From Pachypanchax playfairii (taxonomy: Eukaryota; Chordata; Actinopteri; Cyprinodontiformes; Aplocheilidae), in contig SSNP01000248.1 in the NCBI GenBank assembly GCA_006937955.1, forward strand, positions 374,441 through 438,440: a DNA stretch of 64,000 nt. Reading direction: 5' to 3'. Position 1 is the first letter of the stretch; each line of letters opens with the position of its first letter. Under the pieces are notes generated by a model. The model was not told the DNA's origin and made no database searches. It saw nothing but the letters and a program-made list of their open reading frames with translations. Made by a program: the position numbers and the translations under genes. Positions 33,840-45,648 of this stretch are shown here, piece after piece.

Positions 33840-34360
33840 AGAGGCCATTCCATTAAGAACTGTTTTTCTGTTGAATATTTTAGCTCCACAGGTGTTCTTA
33901 CCTTTATAGTGGGTGAAAACAGGTCAACAACTTCTCTTTCAGTTTTAATCTCTCAAACTACGCAGCTGGTGATAAAACCCGAGTTCTCCCGAGTTCAAAT
34001 GGCCTGTATCTGTTTTGTCACATCAGCTCCCGCAGTTGATACCACTCCTAGCATGCTGCTGGCTAAAAGATGTAGCATAAGACGTAGCAAACAGGAAGAG
34101 ACTACGTGTTCTGTTGCCATGTGCAGAGGGGAAGGAAACAGTATGCCTTGCTCTTATAGGCTAGTTTGTTAGTCAATCTGAGTCCAGCAAACCTGCATAA
34201 TAAATATTAATGAGTTGCAGCACAAAGCCTGACAAAGCCAGACGAATCTTGACGCAGATAGAGTGAAAGGTCTGTTAATCAGTGTTTCCTAAAGTTTTTT
34301 AGGTATAAAATAGTTCATATTACAGGTTTTAATACAGAAAATTTGTGTGAAATGGCCTCT
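33840..34360 (+). mobile_element. MITE-A, best-preserved copy, 521 bp
   Basis: Left end AGAGGCCATT and right end AATGGCCTCT form a perfect 10-bp inverted repeat between TTAA at 33836-33839 and 34361-34364. Core landmarks are present, with small internal deletions relative to the 579-bp copies. Confidence 0.9.
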
Positions 34361-34364
34361 TTAA

Positions 34365-35620
34365 AATGTTCAGAAGAAGTATGTTTTATCATAAACTCAA
34401 ATAAAATTTATTGTACAACAGGACTAAATTAAACTTCCCCTGTGGAAGGGGCCTGTTCTGACATAATAAGGTACCCACACTTCCCATTCTGTCTTCCAAA
34501 CATGTCAGAAAATGAAAGTAAAAAAAAGTAAGACAAAATTACAGAATATTTTTCATTATTAATAATTTCCTAAAATTATTTAACATGGACTTCAGCTAAG
34601 TGCTGTTGTATAATCTGCTGCAGTCTGGTGATATCACTGGAATAGAGACTGACTGAGACTAGAGTTGATCATTCACAAGTTACAGAATATTTTTATTAAA
34701 GATAATTTTTCATTCCTGAGTAAGAGCTGCAGTAGAATAAGTACATATAATGGAGGAGATTCAACACCACAGTTTATAGAAGTTCAATTATTAAATTCTA
34801 TCTTTATAACTAATCCAGATCCTCACAAACAAAATTGCACCACCATGCAGCTCTGATACCAGAGTCTAAAATAATCACAGTAACCAAAATACAATTATTT
34901 CACAGACAGCTTAAAGGTTTACAAATACTTGAGAAAAAGTACCACATCCCTCTCCCTCTGACCACTGGAGATAGACCAACTGGGTAAAGAAAACGACTGA
35001 CTGACTTGACAAATAGTCTACTATGAGCTGAAATCAGACTGATGGCACACTCACTGAAAATAACAATACAACGTTTGCCATAATTTTTGCAAAAATATTT
35101 TCCCTTTTTCTCACTTTATCCTCTAGTTTCAGCCTCATCACAGTAAACTTTGACATCTATTTACATCAATATCACACGTCTGTGGTGATACTGCTAAACA
35201 GTCTGGTGTTCTAACAAGTAGGGGGAGAGGAGCCTTATGAAGGTTATTTAACTACTGTATCCCTTGAACACACTTAAAACAATTGACATATATGATTTTA
35301 TGAGGCTTCTAATATCTTGAGGCCCAGGGCCATTATCTACTTTTGTCCAATGGTGAGTCTGCATCTAAAACATGAAAGACTACAAAGGAAGACTAAAATT
35401 TGCACATATTACAGGCATTCCAAATGTGTAAAGTGTACTATAACATCTGCTCAGGGAAAGATATGTGTAAAATTTAAATTCTGTTTATTTATGTAATACT
35501 AACTCCAAAGTCATGCCAGGTTTGGTAGGAAAAAACTGAACAGATCCAGCTCAAATGATGCTGAAGTAGATCTAGTCCAATGCAATCCCTTTATAATGCA
35601 GATCAGATCAGTGCATTTTT
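34365..35620. other. No supported feature
   Basis: AT-rich non-coding sequence. Confidence 0.4.
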
Positions 35621-36000
35621 AGGGCACATTCACACCAGCCCTGTTTAGTCCGCTTGAATCGAACTCTAGTTCGTTTGCACAGAAAGTCTGGTTCATTTGG
35701 GGAGGTACGACCGGGCAGCCGAACTCTAATTTGGACCAAACAATCGAACTCTAGTCTGTGGGTCTCGGTTCGATTGAAACAAACTCTGGTGCAGTTCGAT
35801 TGCATGTGTGAATGCAACCGGACCAGGACTGCGCCAAAAGCAGGAAGTGGACTATATTGTGCAGCCGTCTCAGCCGCCTCGTGTAGTTCTCTGTCTTGTT
35901 ATCTGCTCATTCTGAGTCCACTGCTGCAGAATATTGATCTGGTACATTCACCAAACATAAAAGATCTCAAAACCACCAGAACCACCATGCAAACTTAAGA
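35621..36000 (+). mobile_element. MITE (GGGCACATTCACACC type), copy 1, truncated
   Basis: Starts AGGGCACATTCACACCAG and shares CTTGAATCGAACT, GTTCGATTGCATGTGTGA and GCTGCAGAATATTGATCT with the copy at 36131, in the same orientation. The right end is missing. The frames in it are shadows. Confidence 0.7.
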
Positions 36001-36130
36001 TCTGATGCATTTTATTGGTTTGCTTAGCAGCGATTTGGATACACAAACTTCTTCAAAAGTCTTCCATCTCAAGTACAATTTGGATCATAGAGCCGATTCA
36101 TTGTTGTTGTACAGATTACAACCAACTCTT

Positions 36131-36757
36131 AGGGTGCATTCACACCAGAACCGTTTAGTTTGCTTGAATCGAACTTGAGTTCACTTGCCGAGAAATTCCG
36201 GTTCATTTGGGAAGGTGTGAACGGGCAATCAAACTCTGATTCGGATCAAACAACCGAACTCAAATCCGCCTAAAAACGTGGGTCTTGGCTTGATTGAAAT
36301 AAACTCTGGAGAGGTTCGATTGCATGTGTGACTGCAACCAGACCAAGACCGCACCAAAAGCAAGAAGCAGCCGCCTTAGCCAGCTCGTGCAGTCCTCTGT
36401 CTCGTTATCTGCTCATCCTGAGATCAGTGCTGCAGAATATTGATCTGATACATTTACCAAACACAAAAGATCAATCCTAAAACCACCAGAATCTGCTGCT
36501 ACTCAATGTTTGTTTATGTTTCACTGTAAAAGGAGCCTCGCAGCATCAGGAAGTACAGTAACAACAATAAAAATGTAGTGCAGTAACTCCACAGCACCGC
36601 CACAGGTGGGGATGTAAACATGTGCCTTAGCTTATTTAGTCAGTTTTATAAAAGGCAGTGTGCATCCAAACCACACCAACTAAAAACAGCAACAATGTTG
36701 CAATTTTGGTCCCCAATCGAACCGAGTCTACCGGACTATCAGGTGTGAATACAGCCT
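36131..36757 (+). mobile_element. MITE (GGGTGCATTCACACC type), copy 2, complete
   Basis: Ends AGGGTGCATTCACACC and, reverse complemented, AGGCTGTATTCACACC, preceded by TTA and followed by TAA-like bases. That suggests a PIF/Harbinger-type 3-bp target, though the two flanks do not match exactly. Non-coding. Confidence 0.7.
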
Positions 36758-37941
36758 AAATCCCAGTTGAAACTGGTTAAGTCTGGTTTCAAATAAACAG
36801 ATTCATTTTACTTTCCTCCTTATTACCATACACTTAAAACTAATATGTATGAGCTATAAATGTCTTCCACAGGTTTTCACTGAATAATTGTTCAACTGAG
36901 CATAAAAATCATAAACCTCAGTGTTACTGACTTACTGTATGCATCTGTTTGCATAAATCAGCACATAATTTAAAACTTTCTATCTTTTACTTACTGGATA
37001 CTTTACATGAAACAAAGATATCGTTTCAAAGAAGCAACAGAATTTTAAATAAAATGATAAAAAAATGAGGTAATTAACGAAATTGTAAAGATGAGAGGCG
37101 TGGCCATTTCACAGATACTGTGTATACAGATGTAACAGTCTTTGGATGCCTGTTGTATGTATGACACATGAACAAATCAGGGGTAACTGACACAAGTTGA
37201 AACAGCTTATCAGAGCAAACAGAGTAATAAAGCTGTCAAGACTAATCTGTATTTCAAAGACATACTACAGTTCACCATCAGCATGTCGACATCTGAGCTC
37301 ACTTTCAGCTCATCATCTGTGTGTGTGTTTAGTGAAACAATACTTGAAGTGAACTGCAGTAGATTGAAAGTGTGTGTGTGTGTGTGTGTGTGGGTGTTTA
37401 TTTGTATGTGCGTGTGGTGAAGGAAAGGTGGAGGTTGATGAGGGGAGGGTGTCTCTCTTTTACCCACGTTGCTTTGCTAAACTCTCTTCACGCTCCATGT
37501 GGCACCGGGCACTGAGGTAATTTCACACCTGGCCGGCATTTCACCGCCTCCAACAGTCAGTCCTGGGCAAGGTTGCCATGGAAACAAGCTGAAAGCCACT
37601 ACAAGTGTCAGTCTGTTAAGTGACTGTTTAACATGGAACACAGTGTGCTGTGTCTCATCTGTTGATAATTTGACTCCCTAGTTGTGGGAAAAGATGTCAT
37701 TATCAGAAGTGTCTATACATTTTAGAGCCATTTCTGGGTGTGTGTGTGTGTGTTGGCTCATTATACTGCTCAAGTACAATGAAAGAATTTCCTCTTCGTA
37801 AACTGACAATGCATTGACTGTAGGAACCTCTCACTGTAGATCCACCAGGAGACAGAAAACAACACTTTGACTGACTCTTAACACACGATTAGCAACTGGC
37901 TGACCATCATGTTCACTGCTGAATATACTAAAACACTACAG
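36758..37941. other. Non-coding, with short (TG)n runs
   Basis: Holds (GT)n at about 37368-37392 and 37737-37754. No gene or transposon end recognised. Confidence 0.5.
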
Positions 37942-38241
37942 GGATGGATGGATGGATGGATGGATGGATGGATGGATGGATGGATGGATGGATGGATGGA
38001 TGGATGGATGGATGGATGGATGGATGGAAGGACGGACGGACGGACGGATGGATGGAACGATGGATGGATGGACGGACGGATGGATGGACGAATGGATGGA
38101 TGGACGGATGGACGGACGGACGGATGGATGGATGGATGGATGGATGGATGGATGGATGGATGGATGGATGGATGGATGGATGGAAGGATGGATGGATGGA
38201 TGGATGGATGGATGGATGGATGGACGGACGGACGGACAGAC
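37942..38241 (+). repeat. GGAT/GGAC tetranucleotide array, about 300 bp
   Basis: About 75 units of GGAT, with GGAC variants clustered at about 38030-38045, 38070-38120 and at the right end, plus single GGAA units. Because the unit length is not a multiple of three, several frames on both strands stay open and translate as Met-Asp-Gly-Trp or Pro-Ser-Ile-His repeats. Those frames are artefacts. Confidence 0.98.
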
Positions 38242-38938
38242 ATTTATCGAGTCTGTTAAAGTTAAACTTTGATAAATGTGATTTAAATTCAGACACAATA
38301 ACTTAGCAGAAATAATCGTGATACACATAAAGCTAATTGTAAAGTGTTCATGTTTAGTAAATGTATTCTAATATTAATTTATTTTTTTATCATTTCTAAC
38401 TTCACAGGGTCAACACTTTTATTAGACTTTGCAGACAAACTATTGTAGTTTTTTACAGTAACAACAGAAATTAGCTCCGATTTTACTTACTGATCACTAA
38501 AATGCAACATGTGCTCTGCCATCATGATGCAGATTGTGACTATCTGCACTTCTTGTGCACACATGAACTAACCTCTGCTGAGGCAATTAATGAACTAATT
38601 GATTTGTCAGTTGCTTTAGTCAGTGGTTTTCATTAGTTCATTTCATTGTAAAATCGAGAAACTGGCTTTTATTTGTGCCTTAAAGACCAAAGAAACCTTC
38701 TTGAGCAAACAAAATTAAAGTCTAAGATCAAATAAAATGAACCAAATAAAAATTAAATCTAAGAATAAAATATTTAACCTGTGAACAAAATATTTGTCAT
38801 GATAAAAGATAGTCTTTCATTCATGTGACACCTTTATTTTTGTTCTCTATTCACTCTCTTTCTTTCCATTTTTGCAGTCACTCTTTTGGCTGCAATTCCT
38901 GAATTTTTGCTTTTGACTTAAAGTACACCTGGCTGTGC
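38242..38938. other. No supported feature
   Basis: AT-rich non-coding sequence. Confidence 0.4.
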
Positions 38939-39210
38939 CCTGCAGAATGGGGGGGTTGGACAGTTGTCCAAGTCATACCATACTTAAAAATGGCAACAGT
39001 GCTCACCGGAACTGAAGGGCGCGCTACTCATGTAATCGCCAGCTGTGGTATCTCATGTGTCCAGTAAATCAACTCTGCTTCCTTCAGGAGTTTGTAAGTG
39101 ATCCTAGTGCCCTCCTCAGTTCTGGTGTGCACTGGTGCCAGTCCTAAATATTGTAATGTTTGGCCCGCTAAATATGTTATGACATGGACAGCCCTGCCCC
39201 ATTCTGCAGG
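38939..39210. mobile_element. 272-bp MITE with CCTGCAGAATGGGG ends
   Basis: CCTGCAGAATGGGG at the left and CCCCATTCTGCAGG at the right are perfect 14-bp inverted repeats. Similarity continues inward (GTCCAAGTCATACCATA against GTCCATGTCATAACATA). The flanks show no clear target duplication, so the superfamily is open. Non-coding. Confidence 0.7.
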
Positions 39211-41121
39211 CTGCAATCAAGTCTTAGTCTTTGATTTTAGCATTAACATCCTAGAAGGATAGACATTTCAGGGTTTTATTCTCATTTGTTAGTTGGTTTG
39301 TAAGTAACAGCTATAGGTCCTGGAACAAATGTAGTTAAGGCTTTAATTTGGTGGACAAAAACTGTTATAGACTTTTTATATTTTTAAGGATTCATGTTAA
39401 AGATTGTCCCGACTGGTTGCTTGATACCTGCTGACCATAAGTATTTGATAAACCTGCAGACACTAACTCCCGATATGGAAGTACATCTTAAACCAGCTAA
39501 TTAGCCTTGGAGATCAACAGATTCTCGGCAGTGATAGCTCCTGGATCATATTAATTATTTTAACTCTTTGTAGAACCATGTAACCCTGTGTGATCACAGA
39601 CATTAGGTTCAACAGTAGGGACTAAAAAGTCCCATCATGCTATGTCAAAGCAGATAAATGAAACCAAAGGCACCACAGACAGAACTTACAGACACTAGAT
39701 AACAGTCTTTATTACTTGTGCACGAGTAGGAGCCTCTCTAGGATGGATGCCAGTGGACAATAAAGAACATCTGAGTGGTGAGAGGAAATGTTGGGGTCTT
39801 GAGTAAACAGTGATGGAGTTAACAGGAGGTCTGTCATGGTACCTGATGGTTTGCTTGTTTTGCAAACTGTGGGTCCAGACTGTAAACTTTACCCATGATG
39901 AGATGGTCACACAGGCAGAGGATCAGGTAAGTTTTCACAGAGGAGTTGAAAATTACTAACAGAGGGGTTGCCATAGGCAACATCAGCAGGCTTGGACTGA
40001 TGCACGAAATGCTCAGAAACTGACAGTCAGTCAGAAGATGTGAGCAGCAAGCTAGCTTCAAGCTATCAGCAGCAGGTAGTGGAAGTGGTATTTCCTCTTC
40101 TGGTTAGCATAGCTAACCACTTAATACAGTCCAGATCTTTAACCAGAATTCCAGGCAATTTTAATCCAAAAAAACAACATCCAGATTTGTAACCTTGTGC
40201 TGCAAGATGGAATCACACAAGATTTGGAGTTTTCCAAACCCACGAAAATCCATTTTGTACCACTCCAACTAAACCGTCTTCCTTGGTAAAAAAAATGTTC
40301 GGACCAATCATGTGTTAGCATTGTGTTTTGGGGCGGGTGTTCAGGTATGATTGGCAGCAAATGCCCCGGCAGGCAAAACAAACCGGTGGAAGTACGCATA
40401 AAAGCAGCTTTTGAATCTGTTTTAGGAGAACTACAGACGATTTATTAGTTGAAAAATGAGCAAAGGTAAAAATTTTGTGCATTTCTTGATAGTAAAGATG
40501 TGTTTTGCTTTTCTTAGTGGTAACGATGTGTGTTTTACTCCCGAATGGATTTGCAGGTTTAGAAAATGGATGGATGGATGTTTAATAGACAATTATAATC
40601 CATGCATCAGTGATCAACAGTACAAGACATTAAACATGTTCAGAAGAAATACTGGGGTATTTATTATTTAATATATTAGCTCAAATATATGCTTAATAAC
40701 TTGGAGATGGCATCTTTGTTAAAAACTCTGATCTCACATGGAAGAAAAAGGACAACAGCACTACTTTAAATATAGATATAGTTTTATTTGCTTATATTAA
40801 CAGAACAAACGGGTCATGAAATGAGTTAAGGATGATTTCAGATTAATTTATAGAAAGAAGATGGAGTTAATGGATTGGAATTAATAGAACAAAAAAGCAA
40901 AAAAAAAAAAATTAGATAAAAAATTATAAGGAGAGAAAGTATAAACCTAGGAACTGAAGACACGTAGCCTGCTTGGGTACTGACTCACTCACCTCCCTAT
41001 CAGAGGATGACTTCCTTCCCCATTAGACCACAGCCGCCCCAAATATTAATCAGATAAATGACTCACACCGTACCCAGTTGGACATGTCTGTAAACTGCCA
41101 ACACTGACTGATCAGTTTATT
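39211..41121. other. Mostly non-coding; repeat tail near 40560
   Basis: TTTAGAAAATGGATGGATGG at 40558-40577 is the 3' tail of the common fish repeat also seen at 52392. ATGAGCAAAG followed by GTAAAA (40456) resembles a short first exon with donor. No transposon ends were identified around it. Confidence 0.35.
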
Positions 41122-41125
41122 TTAA

Positions 41126-41450
41126 CCCTATAATGTCCCTTGTGTCATATGTGCTACATAGTTTTGATCATTTCTAACATGGTTGCTCCCAGTAAATGAT
41201 CCACTTGCCTTTTTTTTCAGGTTAAATCATCATTATTATATGGATGAATGTGTTATTATTAACTCCTTTTTTATATTACAATTAAACCGTAAAAACGGCC
41301 AATGTAATAAATGTGATACAAAAATTCTATTATAAATAACATGATACAGCAAAAAACGTTTGTGAATTTTGTTCTAAGGCTTCGTAAACGTCTCAGGTCC
41401 AAATAATCAGAATTTTCTGGCTATTTTTTAATAAGTTGGGTCTTACAGGG
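41126..41450 (+). mobile_element. piggyBac-like MITE, complete, 325 bp
   Basis: TTAA at 41122-41125 and 41451-41454 flank CCCTATAATGTCCC...GGGTCTTACAGGG. The CCCT...AGGG ends with TTAA target fit non-autonomous piggyBac elements. A related copy with an insertion is at 10315. Confidence 0.8.
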
Positions 41451-41454
41451 TTAA

Positions 41455-43446
41455 TAAAAACCACAACCTATTATAAACGATTCAAAGGGTTCATCACTCT
41501 ATGGATGTTTTCCATCAAAGTCCACCAGTATTTCCTGTTTGGATTTCAGAAACTACATAAGATATTAATCTTCTACAAAATCTATTACATTCTATTAAAA
41601 TGTTGAACTTTATTGTCAAAGATTCAAATGTTCTGCTTTGAGTCAAAAAATGAAGGTCTTGAGTTTAATCAACTCCATTTTGGTCCATTTTTGCCACCTT
41701 CAAAAACTGAACTACTCAAGTTCTTCTTTGGATTTTGCTTTCCATTTAAGCAAAAATTCTTCTGAAGTAACAGTATCCATTATGCTGAGAGTGAAAGGAT
41801 CTCATTAATGTCAGTACATTTTTATCTAAATCACTGTTTAGGTTCATTGGGCTTCATTGAGAAATATCAGCTTAACAATGAACATATGTCATGTTGTCTG
41901 ATAATTTTAACTAGTGATAGCAGCATAAAGTGTTCAGTGTCGCACATTCCCAGCGCACACTCCAGACATCCAGGTCCAAAAGCCTTTGACCACAGCTGAT
42001 GCATCCAGCAGCACAAACCTGCGGCTTTACACCCTGTCTTGATATCATGATGTCCATCCTACACCACCAAACCTGAGACGCAGCATCCTACTGTCAGACT
42101 CCATTATTCCTCTTCCTGCAAACTTCAAGTTCAAATGTGATGAACAGGCTCCAAAAAATAGATCACATCCAGGCATCTCCAAGTTTTTCAGAAGCTGAAG
42201 ACATTCCTTCATCTACTTTAATAACTAACTAGTCTTTCTAACCTTTACTCAACACCCATTCAAGTCTCTAATGTTAATTTCTGATGAGTACTCTAAAGAA
42301 ACAAATAATTGATCTGTTATCTTTTCACAGTTCTCATGTTTAAAGCAGTATCACATCAGTCAGTCAGTCATTATCTATATCTGTGTGTTCCTGTTCTGGG
42401 TCACTGAAAGCTGGTGCCTATCATCAGCGGTCATTGGATGCGAGACGAGATTACACCCTGGACAGGTCAACAGTCCATCACAGAGCCAGAAGCATCATGG
42501 CACTTTGGAAACAAGTTTGTAGCATTTTCAGCTCATGTCATCATCAAAATTTCAAAGCCTCACCTTTTCATTAACACGTGCTCTCTGAAAAAAGGAATTC
42601 ATTTCACTGTGAACCTCCTCATTGGCTGTATGTAGACACAAGAACCATGACTTTCCTCCAAAACCCCATACCTGACACTAAATGCAAGCTCCTTGTGTTT
42701 GTCATGCTTTAAGATCATCACCATCCCTGCTACTTTGTGTTCCAGGATATCTTAAATCACCAATACCTGTTCAAAACTCAGTGCTCCTCTGTCATACAAA
42801 CTTCATGGTGTTCCTCTCTAGTGCTAAAAGAAACATCTGAGCCTGTTTCATTTTAAGTTCTCGCTCTCAAGATAATTCAATGCACCACACTTTTTTCCTG
42901 TTTTAGTCAGATGTACATTTCAGATCCACTGGCTCATCCTGGTCACACCAGTTATCCTACTGGCATCATATGTCAAATGCTTAACACCACGATGGCTGAC
43001 GTTTTATTTTCTACTGAAGTACCCACACTCATCGGATTGGATTCCATTTCACTATTGTCCATGATGAATAAGCCGCATGCTATCATTATAATTGTTAATT
43101 TTTTGAGGGCTCCTACAGTCAGAAATCTTTTCTCTTTCCCTGAGTTAATGTCACAGCCAATCACAGCTGCTCGATCTGTGGGGGGTTCAACAATTTGATA
43201 TATCTGTCCTCCATCGCTAGGGCAACGCCACAGCTATATAAATTCAGATTACAGTGGAGCCTCCTTTACAGAAATAACACTGAATTCATACCCAAGCTCT
43301 TTCCATCACCCACTCAACTCACATCATCATAACCTCATCAAGGTACTCTGTCAGACCTTTGACACTAGACCCAGGTCTCCAGCATACTTCAATCCCATCA
43401 TGCTCTGCAACCATCAGGGCCAGCTTAACTCTGTATATTTCAAAGA
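41455..43446. other. Mostly non-coding
   Basis: Apart from the repeat fragment at 42396-42486 nothing is recognised. The frames at 42383-42635 and 42911-43198 have no domains. Confidence 0.4.
42396..42486 (+). repeat. Fragment of common fish repeat (CACCCTGGACAGGTC type)
   Basis: CCTGTTCTGGGTCACTG...ACACCCTGGACAGGTCAACAG, then TCCATCACAGAGCC, matches the central part of the same repeat class as 52172-52392. Confidence 0.6.
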
Positions 43447-43451
43447 CGTTG

Positions 43452-45643
43452 TGTCATGTTTTAAAGGTTCGCTCAAACCCAATTTTTACCCAAACTCCAA
43501 ACACACACACAGGACCAGGGAATCAGATGCAGTGATTTTATATATATATATTAGTCCTGTCAAACAATAAAATATTTAATCGCGATTAATCGAATTTATG
43601 TCCAAGTTAATTCGCAATTAAGCTTGATTAATCGCACATTATCTAGTTCAAGTGTCTCTTGATTTCTTTTTTGTCCCAGTTATTTTTTTTTCTCATTTTA
43701 ATGCTCTTATGGAAGAGTGGATCGGCTTGCTTTCTGCAAATGTTTTGATTGAAAAAAAACACTGGCATATACCTAAATTCAACAGTCATTCACAGTTGGA
43801 GAAAATGATCTCACACACAATATAACACTGTTCAACAGAAGGCTGAAGAAAAAAGTGTCACATAAGCCATCTCTTCAACAGGGATCAAAACAGGGGGATA
43901 CGAAATAAAATAAAGTGCACATGTTAAGGTAAATCAGGCAAAATAGCCTGTAGTACAATTAAATGATGGTTTAACATATTCTTTCAAGTTTGTTTTAAAC
44001 GTAACAATAAGGCCACAGCTCTCTCACGGAACGGAATATTTCAGGGTGCTGAGAAATCCTGTTCCCCCCTGTAACTTTGACATAAAAAGACCAAACGTCT
44101 TCATATTCACAGAAGTAAGTGTCCATGATGAGAGGACTGTGGACAGAAAAGGACAGGCTTGTCAGTCAAAGTATTAAAAAGTAAGGAGGGGGGAACGGAA
44201 TATTTTAGGGTCCCTGTAACTTTGACTGTCTGTCCGTTCATCCATCTACATATAAAGTAATATAAAAACATGGCAGCCTAAACAAACAAGAAGTTATAGA
44301 AAATAGTGTTTGGTGGATGATAATCATTTCAACTGAAATTCAAAAATGTATTTTTAATCCCAGAGTAAAATTAATCATTGTTGTAGCTCAGACTAATCAA
44401 GTCTAACCGCCAGGTTTAGTGTACGTGAATACCGAGAGACTTGATTCTCACGGCGAGTAAAAAAAACACTCAAAACAATTTTCGTTTTCGTTCATTGATT
44501 TAACGGAAGCTTAATAAAGCAAGAACTTTGACAGGGAAACTTGTCCTTTTATCAGTCTAGTTTCAGTCTAGCGAGAAACTGATCTGAAGGGCTGTGAAGC
44601 TTGTCGGCTCCGCCCCTCTGGCTGCGGTGCGCGCTCCCGAGACAGGGGAAACAGAATATTTCAGGGGAACACATTTTCGGACAAGACCGGTCTTACTAGA
44701 TCCGGTGTGATGTTGTAGTTTTCTAACATAACGAGTTTTTTGCAAAATCGTGGAGAAAAACTACAAAGGGCTGGCTGAAATAGAACGAGCGTTAATCTCG
44801 CAATAAAAAAATGCACGCCGTTAAAATGGGTTTCAGTTAACGTCATTAATAACACGTTTAACTGATAGCACTAATATATATATATATACAAACAACAGTA
44901 CGAAATGTGCAAGGCTGCTGGAGGGGAGACTGGAACAGGTGCTGGGCTCGGGTGGAGTCCTGGCAGTGGAGGAGAGACAGGTTAGTGACAGATCCTTCCA
45001 GTGTAGATATGATAAGCTGCGGCGTGCTGGGAATGTGCTCAGTGAACTCACGGAGGGAGCGGTGCTGGAGATGTTGTGGAGGGGTCCAGGGAACCAGCAG
45101 CGGTGGTGGTGATCCGGAGACGGAGAGTGTGAGGCTAGGTCCAATGTGAGCTGATGAATCCACGGAAGGAGTAGAGGCAGGGGTGACAGCAGGCGGTTGT
45201 TCCGAGGCAGGTGTGGATCCCAGATGGGACCAGAGACAGACAGGGGAGCCAGACAGGGGAAGCGGTCGTGTGGATACACAACCTCAGGAACCCGTGACAA
45301 AAGAGTCCTCTTGACGGCGCGGCAGACAGCCAGCGCAGAGGCTCTCAGACTTGGAGGAGCCCTCCAGGCAACAGGACTACAAGAGGGAAAGGAGAAGGCA
45401 GGTTAGATCGCTAATACTTTAAACACTGTCAGAATCACAAGAGCATGCCACACGTTACCACATAAAGGTTGTGGGACAAACTGGCATCTGTCTCCAGTTC
45501 CTCCTCTGCTTAAATACCCAGCTCAGGAGAGCTGGGTAACGAGCCACACCTGCAGCCACTCATCAGCTGCTGCCACGCCCTACAATGAGAGTTAGTGCAG
45601 ATACCAAAACAAACACCACACACCAGCTGCTGAGATCCTGACA
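43452..45643 (-). mobile_element. Solo LTR interrupted by a hAT element
   Basis: TGTCATG...CCTGACA flanked by CGTTG at 43447-43451 and 45644-45648, a 5-bp target duplication. Without the nested hAT element and its 8-bp duplication the LTR is about 862 bp. On the minus strand a TATTTAAG promoter motif follows an imperfect CAGCTC/GAGCTG palindrome (plus-strand 45509-45535). Several GC-rich frames over 44833-45406 are shadows without retroelement motifs. This is the third complete LTR in the window, all in the minus orientation. Confidence 0.8.
43552..44873. mobile_element. hAT element (GCGATTAATCG type), 1,322 bp
   Basis: Ends TAGTCCTGTCAAAC and, reverse complemented, TAGTGCTATCAGTTAAAC; 8-bp flanks ATATATAT at 43544-43551 and 44874-44881. 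Those flanks are simple sequence, so they support but do not prove an 8-bp hAT duplication. TTAATCGCGATTAATCG lies just inside the left end and GCGAGATTAACGC inside the right. The interior has a repeated ACGGAATATTT(C/T)AGGG motif and no transposase frame. Confidence 0.75.
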
Positions 45644-45648
45644 CGTTG

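Noticed and set aside
37878..38328. Six overlapping open frames of over 100 codons on both strands (Pro-Ser-Ile-His and Met-Asp-Gly-Trp repeats)
   Set aside because: They are the translation of a GGAT/GGAC tetranucleotide array, which stays open in several frames by construction.
44833..45406. Several GC-rich frames of 69-155 codons on both strands
   Set aside because: They lie in the solo LTR at 43452-45643, lack gag or pol motifs and overlap each other antisense.
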